Origin: Helichrysum umbraculigerum
Lineage: Eukaryota > Streptophyta > Magnoliopsida > Asterales > Asteraceae
Direction: 5' to 3'
Assembly (NCBI GenBank): GCA_949592205.1
Contig: CATIUR010000001.1
Location: 65,986,559 to 66,050,558 of the forward strand
Length of the DNA stretch: 64,000 bases
Shown here: in pieces, positions 1-13,397 of the stretch
Position numbering within the stretch: position 1 is the stretch's first letter
Layout: every line of letters begins with the position of its first letter
Made by a program: the position numbers and the translations under genes
The notes under the pieces: model-generated
Told to the model about the DNA's origin: nothing
Seen by the model: only the letters and a program-made list of their open reading frames with translations
Databases searched by the model: none

Positions 1-370
1 TTTTCTGTTTATTGTTATTTGATGTAAACAGATTATTATGCTAGGTTGTACTGTTGCTTATAGTTTCATTCACTTAGCTTTATGCTAACCCCACCACAGT
101 TCTGCCTGCAGGTTGAAATAGATGGGACATATTGGGCAGGGTAGGAAGTTGTTGGACTGGATGGAATGTTTGACAGGCTTTTACTCTGATGTTATTTTGA
201 TAACTAAAGAGACGTTTTGAATTATATAACACCGAGTTTGTTGAAATGTCATGTATTTAGTTTGAAAAAGTTTATTGACATTTTGAGTACATTGACAGTA
301 TGTTTTAAATATACGCTTCCGAGTCGCCATTATTATATTAATTGTTTATAAAGAAACGAGGGGTGTTATA
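1..370 (+). repeat. Family A 5' LTR, 3' portion
   Basis: Matches 6058-6427 almost base for base and is followed directly by the primer site. It carries the terminal stem-loop: TATAACACC at 225-233, GCTTCCG at 315-321, GGTGTTATA at 362-370. Confidence 0.9.
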
Positions 371-373
371 AGT

Positions 374-385
374 TGGTATCAGAGC
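374..385 (+). other. Primer binding site, initiator tRNA-Met type
   Basis: TGGTATCAGAGC three bases after the LTR end. This is the standard plant retrotransposon primer site complementary to the 3' end of initiator tRNA-Met. Confidence 0.9.
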
Positions 386-3300
386 AATAGTTTGGGTGAA
401 TTGGACTTGATAGAATGTTCAATCCTAAACTTTGATTGAGTTGAGTCAAACATTCCAGAAGGTGTGGGTTTAGTTGATTAGTTGATGCATGAGAAAGTAG
501 TTAGTTGAATATGTACTAACCCATAACAAGTTGTGAAGTTGTTATTTGATTGCAGAGACGGAGGAACATGAGTATCTGATTGGTATATTTCATGTTTCCT
601 TAGCACTCGTGGGCTTAAGATTGTCAGGTAATCTTCGATAAGCCTATGTTAATTTAAATTAACTTGAACTGTTTACTTTGTTATGATAAGTAAGCATTGT
701 TGTGAAGTTAATTGAGTCAGACTGATATGATTTCCCAGTTTCGAGTCAACTATTGATTGCTATATGTTGACATGAGGATAGAATTGTTAAATAAGATGCT
801 CATTGTTGCTCATTGATGTGATTATTTCTGATTGAATTGAAAAGGCAGAAATATGTCTAAGTAGACAGAGAATTGATTAAGGTTTTAGCTGGATGGATGT
901 TAGAACCTAAAGAGTGGCTTTGTTGGTAAGACAAAATAATTGATAGTATTATAGTAGTAGATTGATCACAAGGAGTGATTTCAATCCTTATTAAGGACTG
1001 TTGTGTCATTTGATTTGAGGATGACTGCTAATTGAGAAAATATGTGGTTATGTGACTACATGATATGTTTTGATTGTAGTTAAACACTTGAGTTAAACCA
1101 AGATGAATAAGTTTATGAGGAAAATAACTTATGATAAAGCTAAATTGAATGAGAAAGTGATAGGTCTTTCTAGTCAATTGTGAATTAGAAATGAAATGTT
1201 TTATAGTAACATGATTGAATATGCTTGTTGTGACAGTGATGCTTGATATGTTAGCATATGTCAAAGTGATGAAAATTAATCAAGATGTGTCTTGAATTTT
1301 GGAGTAAATAAGGACATTGATTAGTGCTAAGTATTGAAACTATGATGATGAGTTATCATGTGTTTGAGGTTTCAGATAAGTGATATACTGAGTAATTCAG
1401 TTGTTGAAAAACCAGAACATTGTATGAATATGTAAGTAGTAAGCTGATTTTGAGTATGTATCAGCTGTTAGAAACTATTAAATGAATTTTGATTGATTTG
1501 AAATCATATGAGATGAGAATAGATCACATTGATAATTATAATGTAGAGTAACCTGAGAATGGATTGTGAAGAACATAATCTTGCAACGCCTGATCACCGT
1601 TGTTATATTATGTTGTGTCACATGAACTTGTTGAGGCTACTTGGTATAAAAGAAATGTAATGTGATTTTGGAAATGGAGCATGATAGTATGCTAAGTTGT
1701 TTAATAGTTGTTTTGATAAGAAAACAATCAGTTGATAGAACTGTGATCTTTAGACTGTAAAGGTGAGAGTGTAAATGATAGTTGTCATTGATAGAGGCTT
1801 TGATGATAAACCTAAGTGACTAATTTGATTGTGTTGAATATGTAATTGTGATTGATTGTGATAGATTACATGTAGGCGAATTTGATAGTGTTTAAATGAG
1901 TCACTATTTTGTATTTGGCTTGTATGAAGCCAAAGTTGAAATAGGTTGATATTGTCTTGCTTGAGGAATTTCTAGTATTATTGAATGTAATAATTTGAAG
2001 TATATGTTTAAAAGTAAACATACAATATGAAATGGCTTGTATGGAGCCAAGATTGATGTAGGTTGACCTTGTCCTTGTAAAAGATTGATAAGATTATTGA
2101 AAGTAATAATTTAAAATATATGTTTGAAGGTGAACATATAAGATGAAATGGTTTGTTGTGAGTTAATACTGATGGTATGTTAACTTTGAAAGTCAAACCA
2201 TGAATAGAGAACTGTGTATAAAATTAATTGCTTGTGATTGGTTTGAGGATAGGTCAAACTTGAGAAAAAGCAGTTAGAGGATTTTATTGATTGGTTGATT
2301 TAAATCATAGTTGACATTTCGTCAACTGTGTGCGTTGAAATAGTCTAACATAGATTGAAATGTTATGATTGTATGGAATATGATTGAATTCCTAGATTTG
2401 CTTAAATTATGTTGAAGGGGGTCATTTAAGATCCAGAGGAGATAGATGAATTGTCTAAGTTTGTGAAACTTGATTCATTACTTAAGGCTAGTATTAAGTA
2501 ATTGAAATAGTGTTAAGTATAATTGAGTATTCAGTTAAGTAATAATTGATATTTGAACTGAATATGTGTTAAAGAATTATACGAATATAAAGCCATTGTT
2601 TGATATGACAGTTATAATTTGCTAAGATATGTTAGAATAATTAAATCACATTGATTAGAATTGTGATAAGAAAATCTTACCAGTGTGTGAAGCTTGTGAT
2701 GATAGCTTTGATTGGGTAAGAAGGTGAGATAAGAAATAATTGGAAGTTATTATTAATAGTTGTCTAGGTTGATTTGTACCTTATGGTGAATTACTTAAGT
2801 ATTGAAAGAATTGGATGAATTCTTTAGTTATTTGTTAATAGTATACAAGTAAAGTAAGTGATAAAGTGGAAAAACTGGGATTAGATCCAAATAAGGTATG
2901 ATATGAAAGTATATATGGAATTGGATGGTGTTAAAGATTTAGTTGATCTTTGTTTGATAAATTGAGGAAATATGAATTGAATGATTGTTCATATTTTAAG
3001 AAATTGTATGTGTTAGAGAGTAAGAGAAACCTTGAAATTGTGTAGGTATGTATGTGTGGTATACATGATAGTAAATGGCATGATAAGTTTTAATAGAATG
3101 AATTAAAATATGCCATAAGATATGTGGAGGTTAGTTAATTGTGATTAACTTGATGTAGATTTTGTTGGAAATGTGTTGGAAAGTAGCACATTTTGATAAT
3201 GTGATATTGTGATGCTTGACCTGTAGTATCATAATATGTGGATTAAGATTGAATTAGTTGCTAGATTGACGGGATCTAGTGTTGAATGATTGGGTGGTTA

Positions 3301-4304
3301 AAGTTGTATAATTTTCTAATGGCTTGTGATTAGTAGTTTATGATTGTAAGGTTGAGTTGAAATAACTGGTTGGTAAGAATAGATTTTGATGTCATACCAG
3401 TTTAATAGTATATAAATTCTAACTTGATGGTTAGTTAGAGTTTGAAGACAAATATTAAAGTACTGATAGGTGTACTGGAATGTATAATCACTGGTATTGT
3501 GATTATTGTTTATGTAATTGTTGTTGTTGATAATTGATAGGTTGTAATGAAAGGAATTACAAGTGGAAATAAGTCAATGTAGAGGTTGGTTGATTTCAGG
3601 TGAGATTGATTGTAGTACTTTTGTTGATTGAGCAAAGTACTTGTTGATTGTAGTTTTACCTACTGAGTGTGACCTCTGCTTTGCTTATTAAGGTGATATG
3701 AATCTGGATTACTTTTAAGTAAAGAATTTCATATGATTGAAATGATATGTGAACATTATAGGTTGTACAAAAGAAAATAGATATGAAACTTTTGGATGAA
3801 AAGCTGAGCTAGATTTGAATTTCAGATCTTTGATGGTAAAGACTTAAGATTGTGATCTGTATATTAGACTGATTGTTGGTCGTGAGCTGAATTATATTTC
3901 AATGTTGCTAGGTACATTGGGGTATAATAAACACTATTGTTGGGATATTGTTGATGCTGTTTTATTGTTAACAGTGATGAACAGTGAGAATAAGTTAAAG
4001 ATTTTAGCATGTTGCTAATTTCGGGTTGCATAAACCTATTAAGTAATGTTAAGTTTTATTTGTTGATTAAGTGATTGTAGGTTTCACTTGTTAAAGTAAG
4101 TGTTTGTCTATAAGATATATCTGATTGATTATATTGATTAGATGCACTGTATGTGTGCATAGGAAAAGATAGAAACATGTACATTTGGATATGTGCATGT
4201 GGAAAGAATTCAAACAGTCTAAGTATAGTTGTAAGTTGCTATTGAGGACAAATGTATGTTAAGATATATGTGATTATATCACATTAGTTAGATTGATTGA
4301 GGTT
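386..4304 (+). other. Family A internal region, non-coding
   Basis: About 3.9 kb, T- and G-rich on this strand, rich in TTGAT/GTTGAT words. No ORF longer than about 80 codons and none resembling gag, protease, RT, RNase H or integrase. It aligns along its length with 29282-36264 of copy 2, with many small differences, so it is an old and stable non-coding body and not a random deletion product. Confidence 0.75.
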
Positions 4305-4342
4305 AGATTTCGGGGACGAAATCTCTTTAAGGGGAGGAGAGT
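4305..4342 (+). other. Pre-PPT hairpin and polypurine tract, family A copy 1
   Basis: AGATTTCG (4305-4312), loop GGGA, CGAAATCT (4317-4324): a perfect 8-bp stem. The purine tract AAGGGGAGGAGAGT (4329-4342) abuts the 3' LTR and would prime plus-strand DNA. Equivalent hairpins precede the PPT in families B, C and D. Confidence 0.8.
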
Positions 4343-6427
4343 TGTAACATCCTCGAAATGAACCTAGTTGTGTTATATTATTTCTTGATTTAAATTAGTA
4401 TTTAAATATGTTTGGAAATAATATTGTTTGAATTAGTGAAATAATTGGAATAGGAGTCGAATATTCCAATGTGATAAGTGAATTATTAATTGTTGTAAAT
4501 TAATATAGTTGATGGTATAATAAAATGTTTGGACTCGCAAATGGTTTTCGGGTTCCAGACAATAGATTGAGATGGGGTATTAAATTATACCCGTAAAATT
4601 GAAGGCGGTTTGTTAGGCCGACTTATATATATAACTTTCCTCTTTAGGAAAGTTCATTAGAAACTTCAAAACTCACATAAACCTTATGAAATCCAAATCA
4701 GAAACTTGAAACCTTCGAATTGGAGCTATGATTGATTCTAGTTTCACCATTATTATCTTTCAATTCAGTGTTCTTCAATTTAGAGGTAAGTTTGAATTGA
4801 ATCAAATAGTTTATAAGTTTTGAATTGATTGATTTGGATTGAAAAACATGAATTTGATGTTAGAACTTCGTTATAACTGTTGCATAATGATTATGTGAAG
4901 TTATCAAGTGTTTATAACTGTTAGAAAGTGAGTTTGGGCGATTTGGGTGATTAAACCCGTAGGTTAGGGTTTGATCAGGGATGAAGATGAGCTGAAAAAG
5001 GTTCAAACGCGATCCCAGAACCCTAACCAGGATCGCGTTCGTTAGTTATAAAAGGAATCGGACGAGTTTTGTTCTTGGGAACGCGATCCCAAGAATTTGT
5101 CCGGATCGCGTTGCTTAGTTATAATTTGTCACAGAATGATTTTACAAAGAGGAACGCGATCCCACCATGGTTTTCTGGATCGCGTTTGTCAGTACTTTTT
5201 GTAAATTTTGAAAATGCATAAGTGTTTAGAAGGTGGTGTTTTTAGCGACACTTGAAATTGATAAATTTTCATTAACTCGGATTGGGTTGAAATTTACATG
5301 GTGACTCGAAAACGGCCCACTGATCAAAGCTATATACTATAGCCTAGTCAGTTTTTGGACATTCGGGGTCGTTTAGGGGTCGAAAATGGCATTTTACAGT
5401 TTTTGGACCTTAATTCGGGACTTTTTGATTATGTTCCGAATTGAACTTTTGTTGCTGTGATCTTAGGGATCACTTGATACATGTAATTATGTTATGATTG
5501 TGTAACGATGTTAATTACATAAGTATTATCAGTTGATACAAGTTACTAACTCATTGTTTATTGATTGTATTCTCAGATGTGTAGAAGGCTCAGTAATATT
5601 AGACTTCTGAGCTTGCAGCTGAGGTATCGGTGAGTGGATCTGTAACCTCAGTGTGATTTAGTTGTAATGATTTGATTTACAACAAATAATTATAGTATTA
5701 CTTTGATAGAATGTAATTGTTGAGATATCTTGCCATGATAGTTTGACTAGTTGCTTACTTGGCTGTTTGAGCTAGTATGTAAGATTCTGAGGTCAACTTG
5801 ACTTGACAGTTGGACTTGGTTGTTATTGTAGACGACAGGAGATCTTGAAACTTGAAATGTTGGTTTGGAGATCTAGGTCGTGTGTGATTAACAACTGGTT
5901 ATCGGTAATTCTGTATAGGCCAATACAGATGATTGATAAGAGTTCCTTGATTACCAAACCGGTATTAGGGTATCTCAGGAGCCACCGATCCTCATGACGA
6001 TTGATAATGTTTGATTGGTGTAGCTTGACATTGATTGGATGTCGAGTGAATGATTGATTTTCTGTTTATTGTTATTTGATGTAAACAGATTATTATGCTA
6101 GGTTGTACTGTTGCTTATAGTTTCATTCACTTAGCTTTATGCTAACCCCACCATAGTTCTGCCTGCAGGTTGAAATAGATGGGACATATTGGGCAGGGCA
6201 GGAAGTTGTTGGACTGGATGGAATGTTTGACAGGCTTTTACTCTGATGTTATTTTGATAACTAAAGAGACGTTTTGAATTATATAACACCGAGTTTGTTG
6301 AAATGTCATGTATTTAGTTTGAAAAAGTTTATTGACATTTTGAGTACATTGACAGTATGTTTTAAATATACGCTTCCGAGTCGCCATTATTATATTAATT
6401 GTTTATAAAGAAACGAGGGGTGTTATA
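4343..6427 (+). repeat. Family A 3' LTR (2085 bp)
   Basis: TGTAACATCC...GTGTTATA. A TATA-like run near 4625 lies about 280 bp into the LTR, which places the promoter in the first part. Downstream are a GTAAGT donor-like site (4786), three long hairpins (5006-5186), a branch-like TTACTAAC, a TTCTCAG acceptor-like site ending 5576, and the terminal stem-loop (6282-6427). Confidence 0.88.
4786..5576 (+). other. Putative leader intron in family A LTR containing a hairpin cassette
   Basis: Donor context GAG/GTAAG at 4786, branch-like TTACTAAC near 5543, acceptor TTCTCAG ending 5576. Inside are three inverted repeats with arms AACGCGATCC and GGATCGCGTT: 5006-5015/5030-5039, 5090-5099/5103-5112, 5153-5162/5177-5186. 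Copy 2 has donor and acceptor at matching places (27776, 28415) but different hairpins. Splicing is inferred from the signals only. Confidence 0.4.
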
Positions 6428-6629
6428 ATTACTACTGTTACGACTTACATAGTCGTATTTCTTTTGTACAACTGTTTAAACTGGCATCTTAATTTATTAT
6501 GTTGCGCAATAGCCATATGCTCTGAGTATGTATGTACTGTTTGGTTGGTTTACTGCTCTCGCCCCGCCACGTCAGCTTCCGCATACTTAATTAGAAATGA
6601 TTGTAATTACCGTTTGGCGGGGTGTGACA
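6428..6629 (+). repeat. 3' terminal fragment of another gypsy LTR (family E)
   Basis: Ends GGGGTGTGACA at 6629 and contains GCTTCCGC (6575-6582) between arms CCCCGCCA (6562-6569) and TGGCGGGG (6615-6622), the same terminal architecture as the other LTR families here. Family A copy 1 was inserted into it; the rest lies left of the window or is lost. Confidence 0.6.
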
Positions 6630-6772
6630 CATGAAGAGGTATTAAAGTTGAAATTTATATTGCTAATTTTATTTTATTTAGATGCATGTAAAACTTATTT
6701 ACAATTGTGTATTATAACATCCCAACAAAGTTCACACTTTGTGAAGAATTAAATATAAATTGATAGCTGGTG

Positions 6773-6811
<39 letters not shown>
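6630..6811. repeat. Short unassigned stretch ending in an (AT)n microsatellite
   Basis: 6630-6775 shows nothing recognisable. From about 6776 to 6811 is a TA dinucleotide run that borders the fold-back element to its right. Confidence 0.6.
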
Positions 6812-6814
<3 letters not shown>

Positions 6815-7838
6815 AAAGTTCAAAAAAGAATGGTAAAAAAATGGAGAATGGAGGAACCAATAGGATTGTTCCATTTCAAAAATCCATTTTCACCTTTTTT
6901 TTTTCAAAGTTAAATATCTCACAAACTGTATGTCTATAAATTATAAAAATTACATATTCGGAATCAACGTCTTTTTTTCTTCGATTCTAGATCCAACAAG
7001 ATATACTTTCGACAAAGTTTTTCTTTTCATTTTTATTGGGTTTTAAAAATTTGTAATGTGAAATCACATTTGACTTAACACTAAAAAATAATCACAACCG
7101 TTTATATCTCCGATTAAACTTTAAATTCAAATCATTGATTATTTATAGCGATTAAAACATGAAAAACTAAGTTGTAATCACATGCGATTGAACATCATAG
7201 TATCAATCACATGTGATTAAAGAGTAATAAAAAAATACGGATTTTCAAATCATTGACTATAACTATATACGTAATTAAGTAAAAATCAAGTTGATATCAT
7301 ACATGAATTATCAAATATCGGTAAATTTCTCATCAAATATCAATTTTTAGATGAAAATCATATGTGATTATATAAAAAATCATATGTGATTATATAACAA
7401 ATCACTTGTGATTAAATGTACAAATAACAATCACATGTGATTCATAATGAAAACTAATGCAATTTTCAATTTTTTATTTATAACTATTAATGTGGATGAA
7501 TATTAAGTTGTAATCACGTGTTAAATAATATATACCATAAATAAATAATCGTGAACTAATTATTTATTTTTTTTATCATAAATCACGTGTGATTATATGG
7601 TAGAATTTGGTAAAAAAACGAAGAATAAAAAATTCGTCGAAAATATAGCTTATGACATATCTAATCGAAGAGAAAAAGACGTTGGTTCCGAATATGTAAT
7701 TTTTATAATTTATGGACTTACGGTTTGTGAGATAATTAACCATGGGGGTAAAAATATAATTGAGTTTTATAGAGAAATTGAGCAATCCTATTGGTTCTCC
7801 AATTCTCTATTTTTTTTTGCATTCTTAAAAGAACGCAC
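6812..7838. mobile_element. Fold-back MITE-like element with long inverted arms
   Basis: The first about 220 bp and the last about 250 bp are imperfect inverted repeats: AGGAACCAATAGGATTG (from 6852) mirrors CAATCCTATTGGTTCTCC (7783-7800), and the blocks around 6960-7030 mirror 7600-7720. The interior (7080-7590) has at least eight short palindromes of the type AATCACATGTGATT. No transposase. It lies between (TA)n on the left and (CA)n(TA)n on the right. Long arms suggest a Mutator-like or foldback derivative; no clear TSD was found because of the microsatellites. Confidence 0.55.

Positions 7839-7841
<3 letters not shown>

Positions 7842-7900
<59 letters not shown>
7842..7900. repeat. (AC)n(AT)n microsatellite
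   Basis: About 22 CA units followed by a short TA run. Confidence 0.9.
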
Positions 7901-9830
<1,930 letters not shown>

Positions 9831-10092
9831 TGGTTAATAATTGTTAATTGTTTTGTAAGTTAATTGAGGTGTATGTAGTATATGCTAATACCTATATTGT
9901 TTTTATGACTATTGCATATCGATTAATGTTTCTACATTATTAGAAAATATGTCATTTATCCGTATTAAACACTATAGTAAAATAGAAAATAAATAGTGAT
10001 ATAGCTTGCAATCACGTATTGAATTTAATTAGTGGATTTAGCTTATCTATATATTTGTAGTAGGAAAAAATAACTTTTATTAATTAACATAT
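9831..10092. other. AT-rich stretch, nothing recognised
   Basis: No ORF or repeat that I can assign. It may be the body of the Helitron-like element whose candidate 3' end follows. Confidence 0.4.
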
Positions 10093-10095
10093 ATA

Positions 10096-10129
10096 TTGTC
10101 GTGCATCGCACGAGTTCATATCTAGCTAG
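10096..10129 (+). mobile_element. Candidate Helitron 3' terminus
   Basis: Hairpin CGTGC (10100-10104), loop ATC, GCACG (10108-10112), then 17 bases later CTAG followed by T (10126-10130). Helitrons end in CTRR with a short GC hairpin 10-15 bases upstream and insert between A and T. No 5' TC terminus or Rep/helicase was identified, so the element would be non-autonomous and its start is unknown. Confidence 0.45.
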
Positions 10130-10730
10130 TAATAGATATATACATACAAATATAGCTATACATACAGTTACATACACGCACAGGATCGCTCGATCGCTCG
10201 CTCGAAGATATCTCTAAAAATCATCAAATCGATCTCAATAGAACAGCAAAATCATAGGTACGATTACTCTAATTCGAATCTATTTTCAATTATGTGATTC
10301 AATTAGGTTTTAAATTGATATTCGCACAGGAAATCGATAGTGATTTGCGCGATTACGATCATGAAACTAAGATCTGCGCGATTTTAACGTTATTATTTTC
10401 TGCTATTTAAGATTTGATTAATGAAAACTCAAATGTAAACTGATTTCTACAGATTCGTCAATCATATTTGATTCATTTCGAAAAAAAAAAAAAAACGAAC
10501 GGCAATTGCACGAGGATCATAAAACTAGGTTCAATCGCATCACAACTGATATTACTTTGGTATGATATGTGTTAGTGGAATCAATTGAAGATTTAGTTCT
10601 CTCTGTAATTTGATTGTTTCAGTTGAGTTGTTAAAAAATCATAAAAATCAGTTATGCTTATGAATTCTTATATAGTAACACATGTGTTACATAAATAATC
10701 CAAAAACATCTATCGTGCAGAAACATTAGA
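10130..10730. other. Region upstream of the FAR1-like pseudogene, no gene
   Basis: Starts with GATCGCTC repeats near 10185 and contains a possible leader exon and GTACG donor near 10258. A palindrome TAACACATGTGTTA lies near 10676. It could be promoter, leader and intron of the pseudogene. Confidence 0.35.
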
Positions 10731-11796
10731 ATGGCAGCAATAGAAGAATGTAAGACAAAACATGTGGAGCAACAGATTCAAGTAAATAATGCAGGTAATA
10801 AGTTCTTATTATCATTCTTCCTACTCAGTGTAACACATTTTTTCAGTTATTACTAACACGTGTGATAATGGTTATTAACACATATGTTACTACACTTTCT
10901 ATTACCACATGTGTTAGTGTACAATCTTATGTTTTTATAAATTTCCTTTACAGGTTCAACACTTACTCCACAAATCATTCTATATGTTTCAAATGAAATT
11001 GAAACACCAGGTGAGACTTTACACTGGATACCGGAGGTCCCCGATGACATAAAACCGAATGAAGGACAAGTCTTTAATAACCTTCAAGACGCATACGTGT
11101 ATTACATAAGATATGGAGTTCATGGACAATTTGAAGTTAGGAGTTCCACACAAAAGAAGCTAAAGAGTTAGACAATATACAAAAAACACTACATATGTAG
11201 CAGAGCTGGTTTCCAGAGAGAAGTAAAAAGGACACGTTGGAAGAAAAAGAGTCAAAAGGAGAATCAAAAAAAGGTAACACAAAAAAAAGAGATGCTCCAA
11301 TATAAAAGCAACAGGTTGCACAGCCAGGGTTAGTGAAGTTATTGGAAAATGGAAAGTTTAAGGTCGTCAAGTTTCTGGAGATGCGCAATCACATGGTGTG
11401 CAACGAGGAGCACATGCATCTGTTGAAAAAACCAGGCAGCTTACATTCCAAGAGCAGCAGTTCATATTCAAGCTTGGCACAATGAACATTGGAGCAACCA
11501 AAGCCCATAACATATACAAGACGCTGAAGGGATCATATGATATTGTGACTGGTACGATTGCTGATTTCAAGAATTTCAGAAGAGATATGAACGCTTACAT
11601 TGGAGGCAGCGATGCACACATGCTAGTAAGGAAGATGCTAAATGCAAAATCTTATATAGCCGACTTCTCATTTGAGTATAAAGTTGAAGAAGATAAACTT
11701 GCTTATGTGTTATGGGATGATGAGGTAGCTAAGGCTAACTTCAGAAAATTTGGCGACATTGTCTCTTTTGATGCCACTTATCGAACCAACAAGTAA
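10731..11796 (+). pseudogene. FAR1/FRS-like transposase-derived gene, truncated and frameshifted
   Basis: Exon 1 (10731-10794) starts at ATG and joins in phase across a GT...AG intron (10795-10953) to a second exon. That exon reads about 72 codons resembling the start of a FAR1 DNA-binding domain (ending in the block FNNLQDAYVYYIRYG...FEVRSSTQKK) and then hits TAG at 11168. The family wording resumes in other frames (IYKKHYICSRAGF near 11175; then 11398-11796, with FDATYRTNK before a GTAAGT donor). FAR1/FRS proteins are plant transcription factors derived from Mutator-like transposases; the remaining part corresponds to the DNA-binding region and the start of the MULE transposase domain. At least two indels plus loss of everything after FDATYRTNK make it non-functional. 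It may be a Helitron-captured copy or a decayed MULE. Confidence 0.65.
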
Positions 11797-12794
11797 GTAC
11801 AAACAGTTTATAACATGTCATCCAAAAATACTATCACAGTAGTTTGTATCACATGTGTTACTAGTCAGTAACTCATGTGTTACTAGTCAATAAGAAAATG
11901 TGATAACATGAAGTAGCACGTGCTACTAGTCAAAATAAGATATGTGATACTCCTGTGTCACTCATAACAGGAAGCATCGCATTGTAAATAAATGATGAAC
12001 AGAGCTACATTTCAGACCTAAAGAAAGTAGAGAACTTAAATATGCAATTGCACTCTAACTTTGATACAAGCCGTAAACTAATATCTTGAGATCATAACTA
12101 GCTAATATCATGTTCTCACTATGATCGATAAATCATACAAAATTTGGGCCACCCACTAGCTAAATACATCAACTAAAACCAATGGACCGAGGTTCTACAT
12201 AACTTGATTGATCAAGGAAGAAAGGGATTATCAATCAAGCGCTTCGATAGATTGGCATCGATAGATCTCAAAAACACTTTACGTGATTGGCAGAATAGGT
12301 GGTCGGGCAAGTTAGGTAATGGGACAAATGGGTGATTTTTTACGGGTTGGGTTGACCAGAAACATCTTTTGTCCAACATTTTTTTTACGGACAATTAGCA
12401 TGTCAAATATGATTACAAATTTTTCAATAATAATGGAATCTGATTATCTTGAAATGAAACGAATTAAGAGGAATTAAGCATAATGTGGAGTATTACTTCA
12501 TTTGATTGATCATATATACAAAAACAAAAGCCTGAATCAACCCGTTCATAAGTAAATGGATTAAAATTGCCACACCTACTTCTTAAATACACCACTAAAT
12601 CAACTTGTTGACCTAAAAAACGAGATGTGAGATGAAAATGGAGTGAAATTTGTTTCAAGAGAAAGAAGGCATACAAACATATATTTCGGGCATCATATAT
12701 AGAAGTCAGAACGGCCGATGTGCTATTTCAGCATGAAGGTTCTAGCTTCGATGTGAAAATATGTGGCGCCTTATATACGAGGGTAAAGTCCTAC
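11797..12794. other. About 1 kb without recognisable gene
   Basis: The first 150 bp look like intron of the FAR1-like gene, with several TAACACATGTGTTA-type palindromes (11850-11890). The rest has no match I can name. It ends where the family D LTR begins. Confidence 0.5.
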
Positions 12795-13397
12795 TGTAAC
12801 ACCCCCTGTTTCGTCTGTTTTGTTTAGCGGAAGCATTTAGTTTAAGTACGGGGGTGCCACAATAACAAAGTGCATGCATACATATCAGAGCTTATGATTA
12901 CAACAGAACATAATATATTAAGATGCCAAAAGTATTAATTACAAAGTTTACGATTCATCGAATCATACAAGTTAAAAGTAATAAGTTTACAAAAGTAGAT
13001 TTCTGGAATATGACTAAAACAGTTTCAGTTATACTAGAGAAATCCATATGTTTCCAAAAAGTTGGCATCCTAAACTTCACGGGTCGCCTAATTCTCCATG
13101 TGTGTTGGCGATTCTTACATGCGCAGCTAATTCCTTGAAAAACATAGTAAAAGTCAACAACTAGGTTGAGTGAATTCACAGGTTTCATGTTTGCAATAGT
13201 TGAACCAAGTTTGTAAGCACAATTGTTATCCAAATACGTACACAAATAGTAATTACCATAATAGTCGAGAATACGTTTAGTGGAATGTAATCCAAATACA
13301 AGTTTAGTGGGTTGTTCGCCCAAAGTTTAGTTTACGTGGGATGTCACCCAAAACAGGATACGTGGGATGTTACCCAAAATGTCAGTTTAAAACACGT

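Larger units (their letters stand above)
1..6427 (+). mobile_element. Family A copy 1: non-coding large LTR retrotransposon (LARD-like), 5' truncated by window edge
   Basis: Seen: the end of a 5' LTR (1-370), a primer site (374-385), about 3.9 kb of internal DNA without any convincing ORF, a purine tract (4329-4342) and a complete 3' LTR (4343-6427). The LTR starts TGTAACATCC and ends GGGGTGTTATA, so it is a TG...TA type. The same family recurs at 27335-38234, which confirms the ends. Known: large elements with LTRs, PBS and PPT but no proteins are called LARDs and move with proteins from relatives. Inference: the partner is a Ty3/gypsy element like family C, because the sequence around the PPT matches. 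The left TSD lies outside the window. Confidence 0.85.

Noticed and set aside
5803..5997. 64-codon ORF repeated identically at 28643 and 37611
   Set aside because: It lies inside family A LTRs and is identical only because the LTRs are; no family resemblance, codon signal or context for translation.
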